DNA of 64,000 bases, taken from Halomicrococcus gelatinilyticus (GTDB lineage: Archaea > Halobacteriota > Halobacteria > Halobacteriales > Haladaptataceae). The position numbers and the translations under genes are program-made. The notes beneath the pieces are model-generated. The model made no database searches. It was not told the DNA's origin and was given only the letters and a program-made list of their open reading frames with translations. Numbering within the stretch: the stretch's first letter is position 1; every line of letters begins with the position of its first letter. The stretch lies in NCBI GenBank assembly GCA_024227995.1, contig CP100465.1, positions 2,418,001 through 2,482,000 on the forward strand. The letters run 5' to 3'. Shown here piece after piece: positions 9,112 to 17,247 of the stretch.

Positions 9112-10460
9112 TAGAGATCGACAACGTCTCGAAGCTGTTCGACACGTCCCAGGGGGTCGTCGACCGGCTGCTGGGTCGCGAACCGACGCCCGTCCGTGCA
9201 GTCGACGACGTCAGCCTCACCATCAACGAGGGCGACATCATGGGCATCGCCGGCGAGTCCGGGTGTGGGAAGACCACCCTCGGAAAGCTCCTGGTGAAGC
9301 TGTACGATCCGACCATGGGGTCGATCGAGTTCGACGGCAGGGACATCACCGATCTGTCCGCCGAGGAGGAGAAGATGTTCCGCCGACGCGTCCAGATGAT
9401 CTTCCAGGACCCGTTCCAGAGCCTCAACCCACGGATGACGGTGTTCCAGTCGGTCGTCGAGCCGCTGAAGACCAACGACATCGGCGACTCCTACTCGGAA
9501 CGCCGTGAACGCGTCGTCGAGGTGCTGGAGGACGTCGGACTCGCCCCGGCGGAGACGTACCTCGACGAGTTCCCGTCGGAGCTGTCTGGCGGGGAGCGCC
9601 AGCGCGTCGCCATCGCACGCGCGCTCGTCGTCAACCCCGACTTCGTCGTCTGCGACGAACCGGTGTCGATGCTCGACGTCTCCATCCGGGCGGGCGTGCT
9701 GAACCTGATGAAGGAACTCCAGGACGAGTACGGCCTGACCTACCTGTTCATCAGCCATGACCTCTCGCTCATCCGGTACATGTGCGACCGGACCGCCATC
9801 ATGTACCTCGGGAACGTCATCGAGCAGGGGCCGACCGACGACGTGGTGACGAACCCGAAACACCCCTACACGGAGGCGCTGTTCGACGCCGTCCCCGAGG
9901 TGGACGCGTACGCGGAACGCCAGCGCGCGAACGTGACGGGGGAGGTCCCCAACCCGCGCAACCCGCCATCCGGGTGCCGGTTCCACCCGCGCTGTTCGAA
10001 GATCATCCCGCCGGAGGACTGGACGGGCAGTCAGGCCGGGTTCCGGCGCGCGTACAAGTTCAAGCGCCTGACGCTGACCGGCGAACTCACCGTCGAGGAC
10101 GTGGTTGCCGACCCGGAGACGGCGGACGAGCAGGCGCTCGCAGACGAACTGCTGTCCTACGGGCTCTCGCTCGAAGTCCCCGAGGAACATCGTATCGAGG
10201 GCGAGACAGCGACGACGGTCGACCTGGCGGCGCTCGATCTGTCGCGGGACGCCGAGGAGACGCTCCGTTCGGCGGCCCGTGCGCTCGCCGAGGGCGACCG
10301 TGAGGCCGCGGAGGCGGAACTCGACGGTGCGTTCCAGACCCTCTGTGCCAACCAGCACCCCGACCAGCGCGAGACCGGCCAGCAGACCACCGCCTGCCAC
10401 CTCTACGAGTCGTCGTCCTCCTCCAGCGCCGAACCGGTCGCGCCCGACGCCTCCGACTGA
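9081..10460 (+). CDS. peptide ABC transporter ATP-binding protein, DppF/OppF type, with long C-terminal insert
   Basis: This 459-residue ATPase is the second nucleotide-binding subunit. Walker A is GESGCGKTT at residues 58-66, the signature is LSGGERQRVAIARA, Walker B is FVVCDEPVSMLDV and the switch is FISHDLS. ATG 9081 is chosen because aaggagga sits 4 nt upstream and the family N-terminus (PLIEIDNVSKLF) follows; the frame itself is open further upstream. The oligo_HPY cysteine set is split. Cys299 and Cys305 (CRFHPRC) come first and Cys422 and Cys439 (ACHLY) only after about 117 acidic residues, whereas most relatives have a short gap. It is the last gene of the operon. Confidence 0.92.
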   Translation: MAANQREEPLIEIDNVSKLFDTSQGVVDRLLGREPTPVRAVDDVSLTINEGDIMGIAGESGCGKTTLGKLLVKLYDPTMGSIEFDGRDITDLSAEEEKMFRRRVQMIFQDPFQSLNPRMTVFQSVVEPLKTNDIGDSYSERRERVVEVLEDVGLAPAETYLDEFPSELSGGERQRVAIARALVVNPDFVVCDEPVSMLDVSIRAGVLNLMKELQDEYGLTYLFISHDLSLIRYMCDRTAIMYLGNVIEQGPTDDVVTNPKHPYTEALFDAVPEVDAYAERQRANVTGEVPNPRNPPSGCRFHPRCSKIIPPEDWTGSQAGFRRAYKFKRLTLTGELTVEDVVADPETADEQALADELLSYGLSLEVPEEHRIEGETATTVDLAALDLSRDAEETLRSAARALAEGDREAAEAELDGAFQTLCANQHPDQRETGQQTTACHLYESSSSSSAEPVAPDASD

Positions 10461-10564
10461 GACGACCGACTGTCGCGGACGACCTCGTCGCCTCTCGTTA
10501 TCGTCGTTCCGTCGTCTCGTGCGAAACTCTTAGGTGAGTGATATCCGAACGTAGACCTATCGTC

Positions 10565-11053
10565 ATGTCAGCATCGCGCATGCGGTCGCTCGCCCGCCCG
10601 GAACGTCCCCTCGTCGTGGCCGCCGTCCTCCTCACCGCCCTCGTCACGCTCTGGCTCCTCGTCCCGACCGTGTACGGTCACCTCGCGACCTACCAGGTCG
10701 GTGACATCACGGTGTCGCCGACCGACGTCGAGATGACGGAGGACGGCGAGGCGGTTGCAGTCACGTTCGCGGTTCACAATCCGACGCCCCGTGCGGTTCA
10801 GTTCAACAGCGGGCGCGTGAACGTCTACGACGGCGACACGAAGCTGTCCACCGGTACGACGATGCAGTATTCGAAGACCACGATTCCGAGCGGTGAGACG
10901 AAGCGCATCACCGGCACCGTCGAGATCGACGCCGAGCACGCGGACCAGACTCGTCGCGCGATCGAGACGGATGGCCTCCGCTACCTCGGGGAGCTCGACG
11001 GCGAGATCGGCGACAACTCGATAACGATCACGGTCGGAGGTGACGAGCCGTGA
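10565..11053 (+). CDS. LEA14/WHy-like single-pass membrane protein
   Basis: A 162-residue protein with one N-terminal transmembrane helix (PLVVAAVLLTALVTLWLLVP) and an extracytoplasmic beta-rich domain. The domain pattern, VGDITVSPTDVEMTEDGEAV followed by NPTPRAVQFNSGRVNVYDGD and a late TIPSGETKRITGTVEI, resembles the LEA14/water-stress-hypersensitive (LEA_2) fold, in which polar strands frame a conserved NP-turn. I infer this from pattern only. ATG 10565 is favoured; GTG 10538 is the alternative. It overlaps the next gene by 4 nt (GTGA), suggesting translational coupling. Confidence 0.7.
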   Translation: MSASRMRSLARPERPLVVAAVLLTALVTLWLLVPTVYGHLATYQVGDITVSPTDVEMTEDGEAVAVTFAVHNPTPRAVQFNSGRVNVYDGDTKLSTGTTMQYSKTTIPSGETKRITGTVEIDAEHADQTRRAIETDGLRYLGELDGEIGDNSITITVGGDEP

Positions 11054-11496
11054 CCGAGACGCCGAACGGCTGGTCGGACTCCGGATACGAACACCGCCGA
11101 GTGTGGAACGCGCTGGTGACGCTCGGGAAGGGAACCGCCACCGGCGTGACGGCCGGTCTGGCGACGTTCGTCTACGTCAAGCAAGGGCTGATGGCGGCAG
11201 ACGTGGACCCGGTTGTCCTGCTCGTCATCACGGCTCTCTGTGGCGCGTACGCCCACCTGCTCTCGAACACGCTCCGGGAGAGCATCCGCGTCGGGATGAC
11301 CGGCTTCTTCGCCGGCGTCGTCGCGTTCGTCGGCGTGTGGATCTCCCCATTGTGGGTGCTCCATTACTCGCCGACGGTTCGGGACGTGTTGCTGCCGTCA
11401 CTGCTCGGATCGGCCCTCGTGGGTGCGATGTTCCTCTACGCGGCGGCGTACTTCAGCGGGTACCTCACGGCCGTCGTGGTCGACGCGTACACCTGA
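11050..11496 (+). CDS. four-helix membrane protein, function unknown
   Basis: This 148-residue protein has four predicted transmembrane helices (around GTATGVTAGLATFVYV, VVLLVITALCGAYAHLL, GMTGFFAGVVAFVGVWI and LLGSALVGAMFLYAAAYFSG). No family is recognised. It starts with GTG 11050, overlapping the stop codon of the LEA14-like gene by 4 nt, so the two form an operon and may act together at the membrane. Confidence 0.68.
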   Translation: MTETPNGWSDSGYEHRRVWNALVTLGKGTATGVTAGLATFVYVKQGLMAADVDPVVLLVITALCGAYAHLLSNTLRESIRVGMTGFFAGVVAFVGVWISPLWVLHYSPTVRDVLLPSLLGSALVGAMFLYAAAYFSGYLTAVVVDAYT

Positions 11497-11586
11497 CCGC
11501 CACGACCGTCGGCGTCCGGGTGGAACGTATCGTCTGGCACGTGAGAAACCGTGGACGTTTTATCGCTTTCACGCCATGACTGTGCC

Positions 11587-11844
11587 GTGACGAAGGACAC
11601 CCCACAGCGAGAACGCTCCGTCCGGGAACGCGGCACGTACGCGAAGCACGGCGACGACCCGACGCTCGCCAGCTACGTCTCCTCCCTGCTGTACGTCCTC
11701 TCGGTGCCTGCGCTGCTGCTCGTCACCTACGCGGGGTACTGGTACGACGTCTACGGGTACGGTATGTTGGTGCCCGTGTTCGCCGGTCTGCTGGTCGGTA
11801 CCATCGCGGTGGCGCTCGCGGTGATGCACCTGCTCACGCGCTAG
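11587..11844 (+). CDS. small two-helix membrane protein, function unknown
   Basis: An 85-residue protein with a charged N-terminal 30 residues (KDTPQRERSVRERGTYAKHG) and two transmembrane helices (YVLSVPALLLVTYAGYW and GMLVPVFAGLLVGTIAVALAVMHLL). GTG 11587 is taken as the start because a TATA-like gttttatc at about 11556-11563 places the transcript start near it. Its stop overlaps the end of the convergent gene by 4 nt. No known family is recognised. Confidence 0.62.
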   Translation: MTKDTPQRERSVRERGTYAKHGDDPTLASYVSSLLYVLSVPALLLVTYAGYWYDVYGYGMLVPVFAGLLVGTIAVALAVMHLLTR

Positions 11845-12050
11845 CGAGCGTTGCTCTGGAACGTCAGGTACAAGAAGATCGCGACGGCCCCGGTGAGCAG
11901 CGCGAACTGGAGTCTGGTCGGCGGACCGCGGTGGAGGAAAAAGAGGGTGAGACTGGCGAGCCCCAGCAGGGTCGCGAGGACGAACAGGCCGAGGATGCGG
12001 TTCGTCTCGTCGAAGAGGAGGTCGACCAGTCTCGTTCCAGGGTCGTCCAT
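11841..12050 (-). CDS. small two-helix membrane protein, function unknown
   Basis: A 69-residue protein: a short acidic N-terminus (MDDPGTRLVDLLFDETNR), a first helix (ILGLFVLATLLGLASLTLFFL), a basic turn (HRGPPTR), and a second helix (LQFALLTGAVAIFLYLTF). It is the last gene of a three-gene minus-strand unit, 9 nt after the 175-residue gene, and its end overlaps the end of the convergent plus-strand gene by 4 nt. Function is unknown. Confidence 0.62.
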   Translation of the reverse strand: MDDPGTRLVDLLFDETNRILGLFVLATLLGLASLTLFFLHRGPPTRLQFALLTGAVAIFLYLTFQSNAR

Positions 12051-12059
12051 GCAGGACCG

Positions 12060-12587
12060 TCAGAAGGGGACGTCCTCGTAGACGCACTCCACGGGGTCGG
12101 CCGCGAGCTGCTGTGCGAGTGCGTACGTGGTGAGGGCAAGCTTCGTGTCCGCGGTGAACGGCTCGTCGTCCTCGCGCCACTCTGCGACGCTCGCGGCGAA
12201 CCGGACGTGGGAGTCGTGGACGGTCATGAGCCACTCCGACGGGAGTTCGTCGTGGTCGCCGCGATGGGTCGCCCGGAACAGGTACTTGAACGTGGCGTCG
12301 GTCCGCCAGCTGATGTCCTCGCCGGCTTCGTACTCGGGGAGCTGTGGCGTCCCGAACAGCTGGACGAGCCGGTACAGTCCGACGCCGATGTTCGAGCTGT
12401 CGGTACCGTCGGTCTTGTGACTGAGGTAGGCCATGACGTCGAGGTCCTCGCGCTCGCGGACGTTGTCCTCGACGAGCACCTGTCCGTCCGAACGTCGACG
12501 CTCGATCTCCTCGCGCGGGACGGGTTCGACGACGAGCTCCGCCAGCTCCTCGGGGTCGGGGGCGTCAGGGTGCTTTCGGATCTCCAT
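12060..12587 (-). CDS. hypothetical soluble acidic protein
   Basis: A 175-residue soluble protein with typical haloarchaeal acidic composition. No membrane segment, signal peptide or metal-binding motif is visible. The middle part (SNIGVGLYRLVQLFGTPQLPEY and DATFKYLFRATHRGDHDELP) looks folded and conserved in character, but I do not recognise the family. It is the second of three tightly spaced minus-strand genes, 1 nt after the upstream membrane protein gene and 9 nt before the next, so a shared function at the membrane is plausible but unproven. Confidence 0.7.
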   Translation of the reverse strand: MEIRKHPDAPDPEELAELVVEPVPREEIERRRSDGQVLVEDNVREREDLDVMAYLSHKTDGTDSSNIGVGLYRLVQLFGTPQLPEYEAGEDISWRTDATFKYLFRATHRGDHDELPSEWLMTVHDSHVRFAASVAEWREDDEPFTADTKLALTTYALAQQLAADPVECVYEDVPF

Positions 12588-12588
12588 G

Positions 12589-12840
12589 TCAGTACGAGAA
12601 GTAGGTGAAGCCGCGCCAGCCGGTGTACCCCAGCCCGAGCGTGGCGATACCGACCGCCAGGACGACGAGCGATTCGGTCTTCGACATGGCTCCGGGGTCG
12701 AGGCTGGTGAGGTCGAAGTACAGCGACAGTCCGAACATCACGAAGATGTATCCGACGACCGTACTCAACAGGGCCACGGTGATAGAGAGGAACCCAACCG
12801 GACCACGGAGGGATTTCGGCACGCTATTTTTGAGCGCCAT
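12589..12840 (-). CDS. small two-helix membrane protein, function unknown
   Basis: An 83-residue protein with two hydrophobic segments (VGFLSITVALLSTVVGYIFVM and SLVVLAVGIATLGLGYTGW). It is the first gene of the three-gene unit running to 11841. On the minus strand gaacttttaagc lies about 25 nt upstream of ATG 12840 (about 12863-12874), which fits a TATA box and a leaderless transcript. No family is recognised. Confidence 0.65.
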   Translation of the reverse strand: MALKNSVPKSLRGPVGFLSITVALLSTVVGYIFVMFGLSLYFDLTSLDPGAMSKTESLVVLAVGIATLGLGYTGWRGFTYFSY

Positions 12841-12892
12841 GGTTTGTGGTACTGTGGAACAAGCTTAAAAGTTCTGCAATTTCGCCTTGTCT

Positions 12893-13213
12893 TCACTCGT
12901 CGTCCTGCGTTTCGAGGTGCTCCAGCCCCTCGTCCCCGAGCGGCGACATATCCTCGTCGAACTCCTCCTCGTCGGATTCGACCGACGGCGTGCTCTCCGT
13001 GAGGATGTCGGTGACGAGGCTATCGCGATGGATCTTGAGGCGGTAGCCGACCCAGATGAGGGCGACGCCGGGGACGACCCGGAAGACGGCCGCCGGCGAC
13101 GTGGGAGAGTACTGGCTGGTCACGACGCCGCCGTGGAGCGCGTCACCGACCAGCAGCGCCCCACCGACGAGCGCCGTCGTCGACAGCATCGCGAGGAACT
13201 GGCGCGACGGCAT
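12893..13213 (-). CDS. membrane protein with acidic C-terminal tail, function unknown
   Basis: A 106-residue protein with two hydrophobic segments (FLAMLSTTALVGGALLVGDAL and AAVFRVVPGVALIWVGY) and a strongly acidic cytoplasmic-type tail (ESDEEEFDEDMSPLGDEG). ATG 13213 lies 2 nt beyond the stop codon of the phosphoribosyltransferase gene, so the two form an operon. The frame stays open far upstream through the phosphoribosyltransferase gene, but that part is antisense-frame sequence without protein character. Function is unknown. Confidence 0.65.
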   Translation of the reverse strand: MPSRQFLAMLSTTALVGGALLVGDALHGGVVTSQYSPTSPAAVFRVVPGVALIWVGYRLKIHRDSLVTDILTESTPSVESDEEEFDEDMSPLGDEGLEHLETQDDE

Positions 13214-13215
13214 CG

Positions 13216-13782
13216 TTACCCGTCGCCGTCTTCGTCCTCGATGACCACTTCGCCGTCGACCACGTCGACGTTGATGAGCGTCTTCACGTCGTGGTCGGTG
13301 TCGTCGAGTTCGTTCTCGCCGACCTTCTTGATGACGGCGACGATGTCGACGACGTCGGCGCCGATGTACCCCAGCGCCTCGGTGACGGCCTTCATCGTGC
13401 CGCCCGTGCTGAGGACGTCGTCGAGCACGAGCACGCGGTCGCCGTCCTCGACGTTGTTGATGTACATCTCGTTCTCGGAGTAGCCCGTCTGCTGGGAGAG
13501 CGCGACCTCGCCGTCGAGGCCGTACTGTCGCTTGCGGATGACGACCAGCGGGATGTCGGTCATCAGCGAGACGGCGGTGGAGATGTGGATACCCATCGCC
13601 GCGGGCGTGACGATCTTGTCGACGTTCTCGAGGTCGGCCTTGCGGATGATCTTGATGACGATCTCGCGGAGGAGGCTCGGTTCGAGGACGGGGATCCCGT
13701 CGCTGACCGGATGGACGAAGTAGTGGTATCCGTTCTTCTCGATGATAGGGGCGTCGAGCAGCGACTGCTTCAGTTGGTCCAT
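13216..13782 (-). CDS. hpt: hypoxanthine/guanine phosphoribosyltransferase
   Basis: This 188-residue enzyme belongs to the archaeal purine/pyrimidine phosphoribosyltransferase family. It transfers the phosphoribosyl group of PRPP to a purine base in salvage. The PRPP-binding loop is DDVLSTGGT at residues 121-129, preceded by the strand RVLVL. Upstream, [17 protein letters not shown] and [12 protein letters not shown] match the family's base and pyrophosphate contacts. ATG 13782 ([14 protein letters not shown]) is the usual start; the 14 in-frame residues before it overlap promoter sequence. Some haloarchaeal relatives are annotated as adenine-type enzymes, so base preference is not settled. 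Confidence 0.88.
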   Translation of the reverse strand: MDQLKQSLLDAPIIEKNGYHYFVHPVSDGIPVLEPSLLREIVIKIIRKADLENVDKIVTPAAMGIHISTAVSLMTDIPLVVIRKRQYGLDGEVALSQQTGYSENEMYINNVEDGDRVLVLDDVLSTGGTMKAVTEALGYIGADVVDIVAVIKKVGENELDDTDHDVKTLINVDVVDGEVVIEDEDGDG

Positions 13783-13892
13783 GTTGGGGGTATTCGACCC
13801 ACAGGAAAAAGGTGCCGGTATCACGAGCCGTGCGCGTCACGTCCGCACACGTCACTCGTCGGCGTCAGCGCTGAATCGCCCGTCCGCCGAAG

Positions 13893-14648
13893 TCACCCGT
13901 CGGCGTCCGCACCGCCCTCGATGAGCGTCCCCGGGGTCCCGCCGCTCAGGAACGCCCCGAGTGCGTCCGGCCCGAAGACGGAGGCCGGCGTCGCCAGGCC
14001 CAGCAACGCCCTGACCTTCCCCGCCATGCCGCCGGTCACGTCCGTCGCGTCGCTCTCGCCGAGGACGTCGGCGACGGCGTCGTAGTCGTCGATGCGCTCG
14101 ACGACCGCGTCGTCGGCGTCGAGTACGCCCGGGACCGTCGAACAGAACCCGACGCGGTCGGCGTCGAGTCCGCGCGCGAGGGAGACGACGAGTTCGTCGC
14201 CGCTGACGACGGTGACGCCCTCGCCGGCGTGGGCCACCACGTCGCCGTGGAGGACGGGCACGAACCCTTCGCCCAGCATCGTCTCGACCTGCGCCGTCGG
14301 CAGCGCGAGCGTCGCGTCGGCGTCGCGCGTGGCGGCCGAGAACGGATGGACGGGTACGGCCGGCACGCCGCGGTCGTGCAGGCGCGCGAGCACGAACTCG
14401 TTCAACGTCTTCATCGCGCCGTGGATGTCCACCGCAGCTCCTGCGTCGTCGCTTCCCGCCGTCTTCGAGACCCCGTGCTCGCTGGCGTGGTGGTGGCCGA
14501 AGCTACCGCCGCCGTGGACGACGACGAGGTCGTCGACGTCGACGGCGGCGATGGCGTCCGCCAGCCGGTCCAGCGCCGCGCCGTCGAGGGTGTCGGCGCG
14601 GTCCTTCTCCGTGATGACGCTCCCGCCGAGCTTGACGATCGTCGTCAT
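13893..14648 (-). CDS. isopentenyl phosphate kinase
   Basis: A 251-residue amino-acid-kinase-fold enzyme that phosphorylates isopentenyl phosphate to isopentenyl diphosphate, the last step of the archaeal version of the mevalonate pathway. The N-terminal KLGGSVITEKD loop binds ATP phosphate. HGGGSFGHHHA at residues 45-55 contains the histidine that distinguishes this enzyme from other amino acid kinases. The C-terminal DVTGGMAGKVRALL is the nucleotide-binding segment. ATG 14648 overlaps the end of the mevalonate kinase gene by 4 nt, so the two steps are cotranslated. Its output feeds ether-lipid and isoprenoid synthesis. Confidence 0.93.
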   Translation of the reverse strand: MTTIVKLGGSVITEKDRADTLDGAALDRLADAIAAVDVDDLVVVHGGGSFGHHHASEHGVSKTAGSDDAGAAVDIHGAMKTLNEFVLARLHDRGVPAVPVHPFSAATRDADATLALPTAQVETMLGEGFVPVLHGDVVAHAGEGVTVVSGDELVVSLARGLDADRVGFCSTVPGVLDADDAVVERIDDYDAVADVLGESDATDVTGGMAGKVRALLGLATPASVFGPDALGAFLSGGTPGTLIEGGADADG

Positions 14649-15634
14649 GCGTCCTCCGCGCGAACGCCGTCGGTGTCCAGTTCGGCCCGGAAAGCGTCCT
14701 CGCAACCGGGCGTGAACCGCAGCGCCGTGGTGGTCTCGTCGGTCGGGTCGAGCGCGACGATGCAGCCACCGCCGCCCGCGCCGGTCAGCTTCGCGCCGAG
14801 CGCGCCCGCGTCCCGGGCCGCCCAGACCATCCCGTCGAGCGAGCGCGAAGAGACGCCGAGCGCCTCCAGCAACCCGTGGTTGAAGTTCATCAGCCGTCCG
14901 AGTTCGGCCAGGTCGCCGTCGGCGAGCGCGTCCTCGCCGCGGCGGACGACGTCGCCGATGCTCTCGACCGTGTCCGCGGCGAAGTCGTACTCCTCGCGGA
15001 GCGCCCGCACGCCCGCGACGAGCTTGCCGGTGTCGCCCGCGCCGCCGTCGAACCCGACGACGATGGGCAGGTCGGGCGCGTCGATGCTGCGGCAGTCGTC
15101 GCCCTCGACGCGGACCGCGCCGCCGGTCGCCGAGCAGAAGGTGTCGGCGCGCGAGGCCTGGCCGTCCTGGACCGCGAGCTCCGCGCGGTAGGCGCGCTCG
15201 GCGATCTCCTCGTCGGAGAGGTCGACGCCGAGTTCGCGCGTCGCGGCGTCGATGCCGGCGACGGTCACTGCGGCGGACGACCCGAGGCCCGCCCCGAGCG
15301 GTATCTCGCTCTCGATGGTGATGTCGAAGCCGGCGTTCGGCGCGTCCGCCGCCTCGCGGGCCTCCGAGACCGCGGCGTCGACGTACCCGATGCCCTCCTC
15401 GACGAGCGGCGTCGACACGTCGACGTCCGGCGTCGCCCCCGTCTCGCCGCTGTACTCGACCGTGAAGCCGTCGAGGCTCAGGTCCTGGGCGTGGACCCGC
15501 AACCGGTCGTCGTCGCGTTCCTCGACCGTCACCGTCGCACGGCGTTCGATGGCGCACGGCACCGCGGGTTCGCCGTAGACGACGGCGTGCTCCCCGAAGA
15601 GGTAGACCTTCCCCGGGGCACTCGACTCTGTCAT
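14645..15634 (-). CDS. mvk: mevalonate kinase
   Basis: This 329-residue GHMP kinase phosphorylates mevalonate. APGKVYLFGEHAVVYG at residues 6-21 is the N-terminal mevalonate kinase motif. The ATP loop is PLGAGLGSSAA at 112-122, and the third GHMP motif KLTGAGGGGCIVAL lies near residue 280. It precedes isopentenyl phosphate kinase with an ATGA overlap. In other haloarchaea mevalonate kinase lies directly after rpsB; here a transducer gene on the other strand separates them. Confidence 0.95.
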   Translation of the reverse strand: MTESSAPGKVYLFGEHAVVYGEPAVPCAIERRATVTVEERDDDRLRVHAQDLSLDGFTVEYSGETGATPDVDVSTPLVEEGIGYVDAAVSEAREAADAPNAGFDITIESEIPLGAGLGSSAAVTVAGIDAATRELGVDLSDEEIAERAYRAELAVQDGQASRADTFCSATGGAVRVEGDDCRSIDAPDLPIVVGFDGGAGDTGKLVAGVRALREEYDFAADTVESIGDVVRRGEDALADGDLAELGRLMNFNHGLLEALGVSSRSLDGMVWAARDAGALGAKLTGAGGGGCIVALDPTDETTTALRFTPGCEDAFRAELDTDGVRAEDA

Positions 15635-15775
15635 GGTCGTGGCTGCGCGTCCGGACGTAACAGGGTTTTCGGAGTCGCTCCCGCGCCCGGCGGTACTATC
15701 AGTCTGCTGTCATCGGTTAGTCGATTCCAAGCATTAATCAGGGAAGAGTGCGGTTTCTCCCGGTAGAGTTCATCC

Positions 15776-17092
15776 ATGGCGACCGAACAGGTAAACGCGA
15801 CGTCGGCGATCGCACCGGACGACGACGCCGTGTTCTGGCGACAGGCATTCGAATCGCTCGTCGAGACGCTGCCGGAGCCGGCGTTCGTCGTCGACGGCGA
15901 CGGGTACGTCACTCACTGGAACGACGGCGTCGAATCGCTGACGGGCTACCCGGCGGCGGACGCCGTCGGCGAACACGCCTTCGACCTGTTCGGGACGAAG
16001 GGGCAGGACGAGACCCTCGCCGAGGAGGTCGTCCGGACCGCGGAGCCGATCCGCGAGACGGCCATCCGTAGCGCGGAGTCTGCCGACGGCGACGTGTTTC
16101 ACGGTCGCGCCCTCGGCGTCCCCATCACGACGCCTGCCGGCGAGTCGGTCGGGGCGGTCGAGATAATCACCCGTCTCACGGACCTCGTCGAGCAGCGCGA
16201 GCAGGTGCGCGAACTCCAGCAGAAGCTCTCCGGCGAGGTCGAGGTCGCGGTCGACGAACTGCGCGACTCGGCGACGGAGGTCTCCGAGAACGCCCAGGAG
16301 ATCAGCGACTTCGCGCAGGAGCAGACGGACAACCTCGAGGAGATCCAGTCCGAGGTCGGCACGTTCAGCGCCACGGTCGAGCAGATCGCCTCCAGCGCGG
16401 AGGAGGTCAGCAGCCAGAGTTCGGAGGCGAAGGCGCTCGCGGAGGAGTCCGCCGACGCGGCGGAGGAGACGCTCGACGCCGTCGAGGACGTCGCCGACGA
16501 GGCCGGCGGCGTCGCCGACGACGCCAGGACCCTCGAGGAGCGCGTCGACGAGATCGACGAGATCGTCGACGTCATCAACGACATCGCCGACCAGACGAAC
16601 CTGCTCGCGCTCAACGCCAACATCGAGGCCGCGCGCGCGAAGGACGGCGGCGACGGGTTCGCCGTCGTCGCGAACGAGATCAAGGACCTCGCCGAGCAGT
16701 CGAAACAGCGCGTCGACGAGATCGAGCGCATCGTCGAGGAGGTCCGCGAGACGGCGCTCGGGACGGTCGACAGCGTCGAATCGCAGACCGACCGCATCGA
16801 CTCGGTCGCCGCCGACATCGAGACGGTCGTCGACAACCAGCAGTCCATCGTCTCGGCCATCCAGGAGACCGACGTCGGCGTCACCGAGATCGCGGAGGCC
16901 ACCGACGACCAGGCCGCCAGCGCCGAGGAGATCGCCAGCATGGTCGACACCACCGTCGACCGGAGCGCGGAGGTGTCCGACGCCGTCGAGGAGGTCGCCG
17001 CGGCCAACGAGGAGCAGACGATGATGGTCGAGGACCTCGAGGAGAGCCTGGAGTCCGTCGAGGAAGAGATACAGGCGGTTCTGGACGACTGA
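15776..17092 (+). CDS. soluble methyl-accepting transducer with N-terminal PAS domain
   Basis: A 438-residue cytoplasmic chemotaxis-type transducer. Residues about 20-140 form a PAS domain (PEPAFVVDGDGYVTHWNDGV and GYPAADAVGEHAF). The rest is a long coiled-coil signalling domain with the hairpin tip INDIADQTNLLALNANIEAA at roughly residues 264-283, where CheA and CheW bind. Glu/Gln-rich heptads on both arms are candidate methylation sites. There is no transmembrane helix and no HAMP domain, so it should sense an internal cue. It is transcribed divergently from mvk (141 nt apart) and convergently with rpsB. No other chemotaxis gene is in the window. Confidence 0.92.
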   Translation: MATEQVNATSAIAPDDDAVFWRQAFESLVETLPEPAFVVDGDGYVTHWNDGVESLTGYPAADAVGEHAFDLFGTKGQDETLAEEVVRTAEPIRETAIRSAESADGDVFHGRALGVPITTPAGESVGAVEIITRLTDLVEQREQVRELQQKLSGEVEVAVDELRDSATEVSENAQEISDFAQEQTDNLEEIQSEVGTFSATVEQIASSAEEVSSQSSEAKALAEESADAAEETLDAVEDVADEAGGVADDARTLEERVDEIDEIVDVINDIADQTNLLALNANIEAARAKDGGDGFAVVANEIKDLAEQSKQRVDEIERIVEEVRETALGTVDSVESQTDRIDSVAADIETVVDNQQSIVSAIQETDVGVTEIAEATDDQAASAEEIASMVDTTVDRSAEVSDAVEEVAAANEEQTMMVEDLEESLESVEEEIQAVLDD

Positions 17093-17247
17093 GGCTGCAC
17101 GGTCGCCACCTCGTTCTCTCCTTTCCATCTACCGGCATCAGGAGCGCCATCAGCAGCGACCCTGGCGGTGACGGGTGGCGAGTTGCTGCGTCGCTTACCG
17201 ACGGTAGGAAGCGCGAGAAAACGGCCTAAATAGCAGCGAAAACGGCG

